Assembly (NCBI GenBank): GCA_023253905.1
Contig: JALREG010000310.1
Span: 1 to 21,619 of the forward strand
Source of the DNA: Burkholderiaceae bacterium
GTDB taxonomy: Bacteria; Pseudomonadota; Gammaproteobacteria; Burkholderiales; Burkholderiaceae
DNA: 21,619 nt
Direction: 5' to 3'
Below are positions 1 through 7,939 of this stretch, piece after piece. Below the pieces are notes generated by a model that was not told where the DNA came from, did not search any database, and saw only the letters and a list, made by a program, of their open reading frames with translations. The number at the start of each line of letters is the position of its first letter. Position 1 is the first letter of the stretch. A program made the translations under genes and the position numbers.

Positions 1-594
1 ATGGCGGCCGAATACCGCGCCAAAACCGGCATCCAGATCACTGCCTACACCTACTACGGCGCACGCCACACCACGGCGCAAAAAGCCTTCACCACCTGCG
101 AAGGCATGAAGGGCCTGAAGATCCGCGTGCCCGACGTGCCCGCCTACCGCGCCACGCCCGAGGCCTGCGGCGCCAACCCGACGCCGATTGCCTTTGCCGA
201 GGTCTACCTGGCGCTGCAAAACGGCACGGTCGAGGCCCAGGAAAATCCGCTGCCCACCATCGAGGCCAAGAAGTTCTACGAGGTGCAGAAGCACATCATC
301 CTCACCGGCCACATTGTTGATGCGGTTGCCACGCAGGTCGCCCCGCATATCTGGAAAAAGCTCACCGCTGACGAGAAAAAAATCTTCTCGGAAGTCACCC
401 TCGAGGCCGCTGCACGGGGTACTGCTGAAATCCTCAAGCGCGAGGTCGAGCTGGTGGATGAGTTCCGCAAAAAAGGTCTGACCGTGACCGAGGTCGATCG
501 AAGCGACTTTCAGAAGGCCGTCCTGAAATCGGTGCCGATGGAGTCCATGGGCTACAGCAAGGCCGACTGGGACAAGATCCAGGCGATCAAGTAA
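1..594 (+). CDS. TRAP transporter solute-binding protein, DctP family (5' partial)
   Basis: Periplasmic receptor that captures a carboxylate or sugar acid and delivers it to the DctQ/DctM permease encoded just downstream. The 197 visible residues are the C-terminal part of a family protein usually about 330 aa long with a signal peptide, so the ATG at position 1 is probably internal and the true start lies outside the window. The family signature is clear: GLKIRVPDVPAYR (residues 38-50), with Arg42 in the place of the arginine that clamps the ligand carboxylate in DctP/SiaP proteins, followed by GANPTPIAFAEVYLALQNGT (57-76) and EAQENPL. The C-terminus is the usual amphipathic helical tail. 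The neighbouring dehydratase suggests an aldarate or aldonate ligand, which is inference. Confidence 0.93.
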   Translation: MAAEYRAKTGIQITAYTYYGARHTTAQKAFTTCEGMKGLKIRVPDVPAYRATPEACGANPTPIAFAEVYLALQNGTVEAQENPLPTIEAKKFYEVQKHIILTGHIVDAVATQVAPHIWKKLTADEKKIFSEVTLEAAARGTAEILKREVELVDEFRKKGLTVTEVDRSDFQKAVLKSVPMESMGYSKADWDKIQAIK

Positions 595-643
595 GCGCCC
601 GGCTGCAAACCCCGGGGGCGCTCCGCTGGATGCGTGGTTGGGC

Positions 644-759
644 CACTTGCGTAAGCGCTCCAAGTGAGCGCCGCCCTCTTGATCGGTTGCCGGTCGCACG
701 CCGCAAGATCCCGCCACGCCTCGGGCGGGGATCTCGCGGCGGGGTCTTTGCAACCGATC
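644..759 (+). other. Structured intergenic region between TRAP receptor and DctQ (nested hairpins)
   Basis: The 195-base gap between the receptor and dctQ contains no gene but several strong inverted repeats. A perfect 10-bp outer stem pairs GATCGGTTGC (681-690) with GCAACCGATC (750-759). Inside it, 699-715 pairs with 724-741 through CGCCGC/GCGGCG and GATCCCGCC/GGCGGGGATC, with one mismatch and one bulge, closing a loop at 716-723. Upstream, CACTTG (644-649)/CAAGTG (661-666) and GCGCTC (655-660)/GAGCGC (666-671) form alternative small hairpins. No U-tract follows, so it is not an ordinary terminator. In binding-protein operons such structures often protect the 3' end of the receptor message and keep permease levels low; that role here is inference. 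Confidence 0.7.
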
Positions 760-789
760 CATCTTTAACCCGCCCACCGGTAAGCCCCT

Positions 790-1392
790 ATGACTCCGGA
801 TAGCGACTCTCCTGTGCTCGACGAATCGGGGCACTTCCATGCCAAGGATGCGCCCATCGATCTGTCCGTGTATCGCTGGGAAGACTGGCTCACGCTTGTC
901 ATGTTCTGGCTGCTCGCATTCACGGTCTTCTACCAGTTTTTCACGCGCTACGTGCTCAACGATTCGGCAAGCTGGACCGAGGAGATCGCACGGTATTTCC
1001 TGGTGGTGGTCACCTTTCTCGGGGCATCGATGGGCGTGCGTCGTAACAGCCACATTCATGTCGAATTTGTCTATCGCTACCTTCCGGCCATAGTGGGGCG
1101 CGCGCTTTCAACCTTTGTCGACCTCATTCGTATTGCCTTTCTCGGCTACGCGAGCTGGCTTGCAATCGAGTTGGTGCCGCGTATGAACAATCTGGGCATG
1201 ACCGTGGTGGATCTGCCAATGAGCTGGGTCTACGGTTTTGTTGCGCTGGGCTTTGTGCTCATGACTTATCGCGCCATTCAGGTGGCGGTGCTGCACGGGC
1301 GACGAGGCTGGAGCGTGCTCGAGCGGCCTGGTGAAGACCACGACGGCCCCAGTTCTATGCCGCCCGCGCCTGGTCGAGGAGAGCGCGCATGA
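790..1392 (+). CDS. TRAP transporter small permease, DctQ family
   Basis: Inner-membrane small subunit of the TRAP transporter; it joins DctM to form the permease that uses a sodium or proton gradient to take substrate from the periplasmic receptor. The 200-residue protein has a hydrophilic N-terminal extension of about 30 residues, then four hydrophobic segments around residues 35-58, 70-90, 108-128 and 140-162, as in DctQ. Family features include the tryptophan-rich WEDWLTLVMFW start, SASWTEEIARYFLV and the GVRRNSHIHVEF stretch. The start codon has only a weak Shine-Dalgarno sequence (GGTAAG), which fits low expression relative to the receptor. Its stop overlaps the dctM start as ATGA, a sign of translational coupling. 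Confidence 0.93.
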   Translation: MTPDSDSPVLDESGHFHAKDAPIDLSVYRWEDWLTLVMFWLLAFTVFYQFFTRYVLNDSASWTEEIARYFLVVVTFLGASMGVRRNSHIHVEFVYRYLPAIVGRALSTFVDLIRIAFLGYASWLAIELVPRMNNLGMTVVDLPMSWVYGFVALGFVLMTYRAIQVAVLHGRRGWSVLERPGEDHDGPSSMPPAPGRGERA

Positions 1393-2795
1393 ACGCGTTC
1401 TTCTTCGGCTCGTTTCTCGCCGCGATGGCCACTGGCATTCCGATTGCAATCGCAATGGCGATCGGGTCGCTCGCCTACATCTGGCTGTCGGGAACCATTC
1501 CGCCGCTCACGGTGGTTCATCGGATGGTGGGCGGCGTGGATAGCTTTCCGCTCCTTGCTGTGCCGTTCTTTATCTTTGCCGGCAACCTCATGAATTCTGC
1601 CGGGATCACCAACCGCATCTACGACTTTGCGCTTGCGCTGGTGGGCTGGATGAAAGGTGGGCTGGGGCATGTGAATGTTGTGGGGTCGGTGGTGTTTGCC
1701 GGCATGTCGGGCACTGCAGTGGCCGATGCTGGCGGCCTGGGCACCATCGAGATCAAGGCCATGAAGGATCATGGCTATCCGGTGGAATTTGCAGTGGGAA
1801 TCACGGCTGCTTCATCGACGCTTGGCCCCATCATTCCGCCCTCCTTACCCATGGTGATTTACGGTGTCCAGGCGAACGCATCGATCGGCAAGCTCTTTGC
1901 CGCGGGCTTTGTGCCGGGCATCGTCATGGCGCTTTTCATGATGGTCATGGTGGCGTGGTACGCGCGGGTGCGCAAATACGGCGCAGACATCGCGTTTTCC
2001 TGGCCGCGGATGGGGGGCGCGTTCGTCGAACTGCTCGCTGTGGCGATTGTCGCTTTCGCGCTTTTCCGCTTGTGGGGCGACCAGGAACTGGGCGGGCTCT
2101 TCAAGTTCGGTCTGCCGCTTGCCGCGGTGTTGATTGTTGATCGCTGGATGAAGTTCCGTGCATTCATGGCGCTGCTGACGCCGGTGATCCTGATTGGCGG
2201 CATGGCCTCGGGGCTGTTCACACCGACTGAGGCTGCAGTGGCTGCGGTTGCCTGGGCGCTGTTCCTCGGCTTCGTTTGGTACCGCACGCTCAACTGGCGG
2301 ATGCTGGTGAAGATCTCGATGGACACCATCGAAACCACCGCAACCGTGTTGTTCATTGTGGCTGCGGCATCTATTTTTGCCTGGGTGCTCACCACCACTC
2401 AGGTTACCGAGGCGATTGCGCATTGGGTGCTGTCCATCAGCAGCGAGCCCTGGGTGTTTCTGCTGCTGGCCAATCTGTTCCTGTTGTTTGTGGGCTGCTT
2501 CATGGAGACGATTGCAGCGATCACCATTCTGGTTCCCGTGTTCTCGCCCATCATCGCAAAGCTCGGTATCGACCCGATTCATTTTGGCCTGGTGATGGTG
2601 CTGAACCTCATGATCGGGCTGCTCACGCCACCGGTCGGCATGGTTCTCTTTGTACTTGCCAAGGTCTCGAAGCTATCGTTTGAGCGTACTGTGGTGGCGA
2701 TCGCCCCCTGGATGCTTCCCCTGTTCGCAACGCTCATCCTCATCACCTTCGTTCCCGACGTGGTGTTGTGGTTGCCGCGCCTGCTCTATCCCTGA
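1389..2795 (+). CDS. TRAP transporter large permease, DctM family
   Basis: Main membrane subunit of the TRAP transporter, carrying the substrate across the inner membrane. The 468 residues are hydrophobic throughout and hold the family landmarks SGTAVADAGGLGTIEIKAMK, GPIIPPSLPMVIYG, GLFTPTEAAVAA and GLLTPPVGMVLFV. AGGAG at 1377-1381 lies 7 bases before the ATG, inside the end of dctQ, so the two permease genes are coupled by a 4-base overlap. The protein is about 40 residues longer than the common 425-430 aa. The extra length falls around residues 205-255, where an additional hydrophobic hairpin (VELLAVAIVAFALFRLWG and FGLPLAAVLIVDRW) separates the two halves. Such longer DctM variants exist, so this is a subtype feature rather than an error. 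Confidence 0.95.
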   Translation: MNAFFFGSFLAAMATGIPIAIAMAIGSLAYIWLSGTIPPLTVVHRMVGGVDSFPLLAVPFFIFAGNLMNSAGITNRIYDFALALVGWMKGGLGHVNVVGSVVFAGMSGTAVADAGGLGTIEIKAMKDHGYPVEFAVGITAASSTLGPIIPPSLPMVIYGVQANASIGKLFAAGFVPGIVMALFMMVMVAWYARVRKYGADIAFSWPRMGGAFVELLAVAIVAFALFRLWGDQELGGLFKFGLPLAAVLIVDRWMKFRAFMALLTPVILIGGMASGLFTPTEAAVAAVAWALFLGFVWYRTLNWRMLVKISMDTIETTATVLFIVAAASIFAWVLTTTQVTEAIAHWVLSISSEPWVFLLLANLFLLFVGCFMETIAAITILVPVFSPIIAKLGIDPIHFGLVMVLNLMIGLLTPPVGMVLFVLAKVSKLSFERTVVAIAPWMLPLFATLILITFVPDVVLWLPRLLYP

Positions 2796-2812
2796 TGGTT
2801 TGAGGTGATCTG

Positions 2813-4348
2813 ATGAACCAGCCTATCTCGCTGATCCGCCGGCCCACGCTACGCCTGAATCCTCATGATGATGTCGTGATCGCTGCTCGACCAATTGCAG
2901 CCGGCACCCGAATTGATGATGAGAACATCGCCTGCGTTGACGCGATTCCCGCAGGCCACAAGCTGGCGGTACGCGCGATCGCGCAAGGTGCGCCGGTGAG
3001 GCGCTACAACCAGATCATCGGCTTTGCCACCCAGCCCATTGCCGTGGGCCAACATGTGCACGTCCATAATCTCGGCTTCGAAATGTTCGAGCGCCAGTAC
3101 GATGTCGGCGTAGACCGGCGAGCGATCGAGGCCCCCGCCGAACCCGCAACCTTCTCGGGCATCCGGCGACCGGACGGCCGGGTGGCCACCCGCAACTACA
3201 TCGGCGTGATCGCCACGGTGAACTGCTCAGCCTCGGTATCACGGTTCGTGGCCCAGCACTTTACCCCCGAGGTGATGGCGCAGTATCCGAATGTCGATGG
3301 CGTGGTGCCGATCTCTCATGCTTCGGGCTGCGGCATGGACACGCAGGGCGCGGGTATCGACGTGCTTCGCCGAACGATCGCGGGCTACAGCCGGCATGTG
3401 AATTTCGCGGGCGTGGTCATCATCGGGCTCGGTTGTGAATCTAATCAGATGGATGCGCTCTTTCATGCGCAGGGCCTGGGAGAGAACGCGCAGTTAAAGC
3501 CGCTCATCATCCAGACGAGTGGCGGCACCCGTAAAACCGTGGAGGCGGGCATTGCAGCGGTCAAGGCCATGCTGCCGGCGGCCAATGCGGTGCGACGCGA
3601 GCCCGTGCCCGCAAGCTATCTCACGGTGGGGCTACAGTGTGGCGGCTCGGATGGTTATTCCGGCATCACCGCTAACCCGGCGCTGGGCGCGGCCTGCGAT
3701 CTGTTGGTTGCGCATGGCGGCACGGTCATCCTGTCTGAAACGCCCGAGATCTATGGCGCCGAACACTTGCTCACGCGCCGCGCGGTATCGCAGGAGGTGG
3801 CGGACAAGCTGATTCGCCGGATTCGGTGGTGGGAGGCCTATACCGCCAAGAATGATGGCAGCATGGACAACAACCCCTCGCCCGGCAACAAGGCGGGCGG
3901 TCTCACCACGATCCTGGAGAAATCGCTGGGCGCGGTGGCCAAGGCCGGTACGACCGATCTGGTGGATGTTTTTGAATATGCCGAGCCCGTTACGTCGCAC
4001 GGTTTCGTGTTCATGGATACGCCGGGTTATGACCCGGTATCGGCCACAGGCCAGGTGGCGGGTGGGGCCAATCTGATCTGCTTCACCACGGGGCGCGGTT
4101 CGGTGTATGGGTGCAAGCCCGCGCCGTCGATCAAGCTTGCCACCCACAGCGCGCTCTATGAGCGCATGAGCGAGGACATGGATATCAACTGCGGACCGAT
4201 CATCGATGGATCGGTGAGCGTGGCGCAGAAAGGGCGCGAGATTTTCGAGCGCATGCTGAAGGTGGCAAGCGGCGATCCGAGCTGTAGCGAGGCGCTGGGC
4301 ATTGGTAACGATGAATTCGTGCCCTGGCAGCTGGGCGCCGTGATGTAG
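2813..4348 (+). CDS. UxaA-family altronate/galactarate-type dehydratase
   Basis: Cytoplasmic sugar-acid dehydratase that probably removes water from a C6 acid such as altronate or galactarate to give a 2-keto-3-deoxy acid. The 511 residues have a SAF domain (about 18-90) and the larger UxaA catalytic domain (about 115-505). Conserved stretches are HASGCG (169-174), GLGCESNQ (205-212), QCGGSDGYSGITANPALG (275-292), ETPEIYGAEHLL (309-320), NPSPGNKAGGLTTI (354-367) and YGCKPAPSIKLATH (432-445); the cysteines and histidines are candidate metal ligands. It starts 17 bases after dctM with GAGGTGAT at 2802-2809, so it is the last gene of the TRAP operon and probably acts on the imported acid. Altronate versus galactarate cannot be settled from sequence alone. 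Confidence 0.9.
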   Translation: MNQPISLIRRPTLRLNPHDDVVIAARPIAAGTRIDDENIACVDAIPAGHKLAVRAIAQGAPVRRYNQIIGFATQPIAVGQHVHVHNLGFEMFERQYDVGVDRRAIEAPAEPATFSGIRRPDGRVATRNYIGVIATVNCSASVSRFVAQHFTPEVMAQYPNVDGVVPISHASGCGMDTQGAGIDVLRRTIAGYSRHVNFAGVVIIGLGCESNQMDALFHAQGLGENAQLKPLIIQTSGGTRKTVEAGIAAVKAMLPAANAVRREPVPASYLTVGLQCGGSDGYSGITANPALGAACDLLVAHGGTVILSETPEIYGAEHLLTRRAVSQEVADKLIRRIRWWEAYTAKNDGSMDNNPSPGNKAGGLTTILEKSLGAVAKAGTTDLVDVFEYAEPVTSHGFVFMDTPGYDPVSATGQVAGGANLICFTTGRGSVYGCKPAPSIKLATHSALYERMSEDMDINCGPIIDGSVSVAQKGREIFERMLKVASGDPSCSEALGIGNDEFVPWQLGAVM

Positions 4349-4575
4349 GTGGGCCTGGGCGGCGCGGGTCGGGCGGGCCTTGAGCCGACGACCTCGAGCT
4401 AAGGCACCTGGAACCGGCAACAGGGAGCCAGGCACCGACCGGGCGCGACTTTTTTCCGCTTCTGGCTGATATGCGTCACATGCCCTCAACGCGGGTGTGA
4501 CGAAAGCCGCAGTCAGCCGGCGGGGCTCTCGCAATACTGGGGCTTCCCTCGTTTCTCAACTCTCGGGAGCCCCCC
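4349..4575. other. Intergenic region with a 7-bp inverted repeat
   Basis: The 227 bases between the dehydratase gene and the next small gene hold no coding frame. CGTCACA (4474-4480) and TGTGACG (4496-4502) form a perfect inverted repeat with a 15-base spacer, either a regulator operator or a weak hairpin. CCTGG (4407-4411) and CCAGG (4428-4432) form a further short inverted repeat. No convincing terminator follows the dehydratase. GGGAG at 4565-4569 is the ribosome site for the next gene. Confidence 0.4.
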
Positions 4576-4875
4576 ATGAACTACGACACCGCGCTTGTGC
4601 CAAGCGTCACCGACCTCACCGATGCTGGCCCCGGGCAAAGCCACAGCGCCTTCGACCCGCTTCAGCTGATTGTTGACCCGGCGGGCGCGCTAGAGGCCGC
4701 GCGCCGCATGGAGGCCACCTGTCGCAGCGGGCTGCGGTTTTTCAGCGACTTCCGCCGCGTCCGGTCACTTGATGAGCTCGATGCCGTCGAACTCGACGGC
4801 GACGCCGAGCTGGTCGAAGACACCTACTCGCCATTCGATGCCGGTTTCGACCCCGATTTTTCGCGGCGCCTGTAA
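4576..4875 (+). CDS. Small hypothetical protein, acidic C-terminus
   Basis: I do not recognise this 99-residue protein. It looks real because third codon positions are strongly G/C like the neighbours, GGGAG lies 6 bases before the ATG, and the frame ends 4 bases short of the convergent gene. It has no signal peptide or membrane segment. A low-complexity N-terminus is followed by a basic helical stretch (AARRMEATCRSGLRFFSDFRR, about residues 41-61, abbreviated here as a region rather than a motif) and a very acidic segment (SLDELDAVELDGDAELVED, 64-82). Alternating basic and acidic patches suggest a small cytoplasmic binding protein, but no function can be assigned. Confidence 0.65.
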   Translation: MNYDTALVPSVTDLTDAGPGQSHSAFDPLQLIVDPAGALEAARRMEATCRSGLRFFSDFRRVRSLDELDAVELDGDAELVEDTYSPFDAGFDPDFSRRL

Positions 4876-4879
4876 GCCT

Positions 4880-5755
4880 TCAGCCCGGCGTGTCAAAGCC
4901 GTAGAGGCGCGCCGGGTTATCCACCAGAATTTTCTGTCGCAACGCGGGGCTTGCAGCCCAACGGCACATCAGGTTGTAGAGCGTGATCGTGCCGGTCTCG
5001 TGCGCAAACGATAGATGTGGATCATCGCTTCCCCAGATCAACCGATCGGGTGCCGCCGCGGCGAGCGCCTGCATCATCGGTGCCACGTTGTTGTAGTGCG
5101 GCGGCTCGCGCGACACCCGGTAAAAGCCAGTGAGCTTGACCCAGTGCCGTCCCGACCCCGACTCCAGCAGCCGAAGTAGCTTTACAAAGCCCGGTTGCTC
5201 GGGGCCAAGCGCAGCCGCAAACATCCCCAGGTGGGCAAGCGTGCAATCGACCTCGAGGTCGGCGATACGCGGGAGCAAGCGCTCAGTGAGCCAACCCGGC
5301 AGCAGAAAATCCAGATGCCAGCCAAACGCCTGGCAGCGCTTCTCGAGCAGGTTAATACGCGGCAGAAGCCGGTCCGCCAAGCCCTCTTCGGGCGGATGGA
5401 TCGGTGACACATTGATTCGGATGCCACGAACGTTCTGGCGATGTAACGACTCAAAGAGGGCGTCGGGCGCGTCTTCGTCGATGTCAACGATGCCCCGGCA
5501 GGCGTCACCCATCTGGGCCATGGCTTCGAGCTGGCAGCTGTTGTCGCGCAGATAAGCGCTGGGCTGCACAAACACGAAGCGCTCGATACCGATCCGGCGT
5601 GCGCGCGTGAGGTAGTCCGCGAGTGGCGCGATGGGCGGTTGATAGCGCAGCTTCGGGTCGCGATACGGAAACCGGGCAGGGTCGCCAAACACATGGAAAT
5701 GGCTATCGCAGGCATACGCCGGCGCCGGGATGTCGGGATCGATGGTCTCGTTCAA
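4880..5755 (-). CDS. Amidohydrolase-2 family hydrolase, LigI / galactarolactone-isomerase-like
   Basis: Predicted cytoplasmic metal-dependent hydrolase of the amidohydrolase superfamily (COG3618-type TIM barrel). The closest characterised relatives I can name are 2-pyrone-4,6-dicarboxylate lactonase LigI and D-galactarolactone isomerase. The 291 residues show DSHFHVFG (17-24) with the HxH pair on strand 1, WHLDF (146-150), LAHLG (173-177), VKLTGFYR (206-213), WGSDDPH (241-247) with the catalytic aspartate, and the closing NPARLYGF. The start is a TTG with a weak ribosome site; no other start lies upstream of the DSHFHVF motif. It is the third gene of a minus-strand set, 29 bases after the Bug receptor. 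A lactone of a sugar acid or aromatic breakdown product is the likely substrate, which is inference. Confidence 0.87.
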   Translation of the reverse strand: MNETIDPDIPAPAYACDSHFHVFGDPARFPYRDPKLRYQPPIAPLADYLTRARRIGIERFVFVQPSAYLRDNSCQLEAMAQMGDACRGIVDIDEDAPDALFESLHRQNVRGIRINVSPIHPPEEGLADRLLPRINLLEKRCQAFGWHLDFLLPGWLTERLLPRIADLEVDCTLAHLGMFAAALGPEQPGFVKLLRLLESGSGRHWVKLTGFYRVSREPPHYNNVAPMMQALAAAAPDRLIWGSDDPHLSFAHETGTITLYNLMCRWAASPALRQKILVDNPARLYGFDTPG

Positions 5756-5784
5756 AAGGGTCTGCCGATAAAGGGTGGAAGAGG

Positions 5785-6756
5785 CTATTCGGCTTTCACG
5801 CCTGCACGCTCAATCACCTGCTTCCAGAGGGCGAGTTCGCGCCGGATCAGGTCGGTAAATGCTGCCCCATCGATGCGTACCGCGCGCGCGCCTTGCGAAT
5901 CGAGGAAGGCTTTCACCTTCGGTTGCGTGACCGCCTTCGCGATCTCCGTCTGCAGGCGGGTGATCACCGATCCGGGGGTGCCGGTGGGGGCGAGGAATCC
6001 GAAGCGATAGACAACATCGTATTGGCCAAAGCCTGCCTCGGCGAAGGTGGGCAGCTCGGGGAACGCGGGCGAGCGCTGCGAGCCGGTGACTGCGAGCGGT
6101 ACGACGCGGTTGCCGCGAATGTGGCCCGAGGCGCCACCGAGGCTCGACACGGTGATATCGATCTGGTTGCCGGCCGTATCGGTGAGCGCGGCCGCTACGC
6201 CTCGAAACGGGACATGCGTCATTTCGAGGCCGGCCTGCATCAGGAAGAGCTCGGTTGCGAGATGTGCGGACGAGCCCTGTCCGCCCGAGCCAAAGGTGAG
6301 TCCTTTGGGCTTTGCCTTGGCGAGCGCAACGACCTCGGCCACCGTCTTGGCGCCCAGGCCGGTGCGCGCCACCATGACTGCAGGTGCCTCGACTGGGATG
6401 GTAATCGCGACCAGGTCACGCAACACGTCATAAGGCAGCGATTTATAGAGCCCAGGCGAGATGGTGAGGGAACTGTCGGTAAAGACCAGCGTGTGACCAT
6501 CCGGCCGAGCTTTAGCGACTTCGGCAGTGCCGATGGTGCCGGCTGCCCCACCTTTGTTTTCGACCACAAACTGTTGGCCAATCTGAGCCGAGAGCTCGGC
6601 TGCGATATTGCGGGCCGCCAGATCGGTGAGTGCGCCCGGCGCGAACGGCACCATGATGCGAACGGGTTGTGTGGGCCACTGCGCAGCAGCGAGCGAGGGG
6701 AGCAGGGATAACGCGAGCGCCGCCAATGCGCGGGGCAAATGAAGTGAGCCAATCAC
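5785..6756 (-). CDS. Bug/TctC-family periplasmic substrate-binding protein
   Basis: Exported receptor of the Bug family (tripartite tricarboxylate transporter binding protein), which is greatly expanded in Burkholderiales. The 323 residues open with a signal peptide of about 25 residues ending at SLAAAQ, followed by the mature start WPTQPVRIMVPFAPGALTD, which forms the carboxylate-binding loop. VVENKGGAAGTIGTAEVAKA and the PDGHTLVFTDSS segment follow as in the family. The start is GTG; AGGAG (6763-6767 on the complement) sits 6 bases upstream and overlaps the stop of the preceding gene. No TctA/TctB membrane genes are in the window, so it is an orphan receptor. It probably senses or feeds the substrate of the adjacent hydrolase; the ligand is unknown. 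Confidence 0.94.
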   Translation of the reverse strand: MIGSLHLPRALAALALSLLPSLAAAQWPTQPVRIMVPFAPGALTDLAARNIAAELSAQIGQQFVVENKGGAAGTIGTAEVAKARPDGHTLVFTDSSLTISPGLYKSLPYDVLRDLVAITIPVEAPAVMVARTGLGAKTVAEVVALAKAKPKGLTFGSGGQGSSAHLATELFLMQAGLEMTHVPFRGVAAALTDTAGNQIDITVSSLGGASGHIRGNRVVPLAVTGSQRSPAFPELPTFAEAGFGQYDVVYRFGFLAPTGTPGSVITRLQTEIAKAVTQPKVKAFLDSQGARAVRIDGAAFTDLIRRELALWKQVIERAGVKAE

Positions 6757-6765
6757 GGATATCTC

Positions 6766-7785
6766 CTATCGATAAGTCCATTGCGCGGCGACCGCGCTTG
6801 AATCGTTGGAAGGGGGAGCGGGACGCCAGTGAAGCGCGCGAATCTCGCCGAATTCACGCGGCAGTCGCGTCCAGTTCGCACCACCGTCGGTGCTGCGAAA
6901 TACCTGGCCAAGGTTGGTACAGGTAAAGAGCAGCTGCGGGTCGGCCGGGTGCATCGCGACACACCAGACGGTGCTGTTCAGCATGCCGGGTAGCGTGATT
7001 TCATGCCAGTGATGGCCAGCGTCTTCGCTGCAAAGAAGCCGGCCCGTGCTGCCTGGCGGGCCGTTGCCGTTTGTGAGGTAGAGCGTGCGACCATCGGGCG
7101 CGAGTTGAACCGCGCGTGAATACTGCCAGGGCGAGTCGATCGTCTCGTGCACCCAGCTTGCGCCGTTGTCGCGGCTGCGGTGCAGTCCCTTGTTGGTGGT
7201 GGCGAGCACAGCCTTGGCACCATCGGTATCGCGGATCACCGCGATGCCGTGGATGTCGCCTGACACCAGGCCCTGGTCGAGGAAGGTCCAGTTGAGGCCG
7301 CTGTCGGTGCTACGCCAGATACCGCCGATTTCGATACCCGCCCAGATGGTCCCGCGATCGATCGGATCGAACAGGATTTGGGTGACGCGTGTCGGGCCAC
7401 GGTTGACGCTTGAAAAGGCCTGGACGCCAGGGGTACTCGATTGCTGCCAGTGACGACCCGCGTCGGTCGAGCGATAGAGCGCACCGGGTCGTGTGCCGGC
7501 GATCAGGATGCGCGGGTCGTTGGGATCTTGCGCTATGGACCAGATATCAGCCATGGGTGAGGGCAGGCTCTCCCAGGCCTGTGCGCGCTCACTCCAACAG
7601 AAAAGACCCATGTCAGAGCCCGCGTAAAGGGTGTCCGGGTCGGAGGGGTGACTGCTGAAGCACCAGACCCGCGCCTCGGTGTAAAGCCCCGAGTGGCTGT
7701 TGGGGTGGATCCAGTGTTCACCCAGGTCGCTGCTGAACCAGGTGGAGTGGCCGGCTGTACCGGCATAGAGGCGAACGCCATGCAT
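6766..7785 (-). CDS. Asp-box (BNR) beta-propeller protein, cytoplasmic
   Basis: A sialidase-like propeller of 339 residues with six Asp-box turns: SSDLGEHW (18-25), STDAGRHW (106-113), STDSGLNW (159-166), SRDNGASW (204-211), SEDAGHHW (253-260) and STDGGANW (298-305). Blades are also marked by repeated YAG and HPSDPDTLYAG-type strands. No signal peptide is visible and no sialidase active-site arginine triad could be assigned, so an enzymatic role is not supported; it may be a scaffold, a lactonase-like enzyme or a ligand-binding propeller. I chose the ATG at 7785 because GGAGA stands about 8 bases upstream; the frame stays open to a TTG at 7833. It is the first gene of the set with the Bug receptor (9-base gap) and the LigI-like hydrolase. 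Confidence 0.82.
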   Translation of the reverse strand: MHGVRLYAGTAGHSTWFSSDLGEHWIHPNSHSGLYTEARVWCFSSHPSDPDTLYAGSDMGLFCWSERAQAWESLPSPMADIWSIAQDPNDPRILIAGTRPGALYRSTDAGRHWQQSSTPGVQAFSSVNRGPTRVTQILFDPIDRGTIWAGIEIGGIWRSTDSGLNWTFLDQGLVSGDIHGIAVIRDTDGAKAVLATTNKGLHRSRDNGASWVHETIDSPWQYSRAVQLAPDGRTLYLTNGNGPPGSTGRLLCSEDAGHHWHEITLPGMLNSTVWCVAMHPADPQLLFTCTNLGQVFRSTDGGANWTRLPREFGEIRALHWRPAPPSNDSSAVAAQWTYR

Positions 7786-7876
7786 CGCGAAATCTCCGCG
7801 CAACGGGGGCTGGACCATCGAGCCATGGGACAACGGGAGGCTGATGGTAGCCGAGCGCGGTGGGTGGTGTCGATGA

Positions 7877-7893
7877 GGCCGGTTTCACCGGCC
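7877..7893 (-). terminator. GC-rich hairpin after proB, weak terminator candidate
   Basis: GGCCGG (7877-7882) and CCGGCC (7888-7893) form a perfect 6-bp stem around a 5-base loop, 46 bases beyond the proB stop and before the Asp-box gene. There is no U-tract on either strand, so intrinsic termination is doubtful. Confidence 0.3.
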
Positions 7894-7939
7894 GCACCTG
7901 TGGCGCTGCGTAGCGATCTTCGCGGGCGATTCGTTGCCC

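Noticed and set aside
1845..2582. A 245-codon minus-strand frame opposite dctM
   Set aside because: His/Gln/Arg-rich composition and full overlap with a conserved membrane protein mark it as a shadow.
4400..4440. CCTGG/CCAGG short repeat as a member of a dispersed repeat family
   Set aside because: Only one copy is visible in the window, so membership of a repeat family cannot be supported.
3632..4534. A 300-codon minus-strand frame opposite the dehydratase gene
   Set aside because: It is antisense to a well-supported gene, with His/Arg-rich composition typical of shadow frames.
5623..6711. A 362-codon plus-strand frame opposite the Bug receptor and hydrolase genes
   Set aside because: It is the antisense of two clearly recognisable genes and shows no family motif; long antisense frames are normal in GC-rich DNA.
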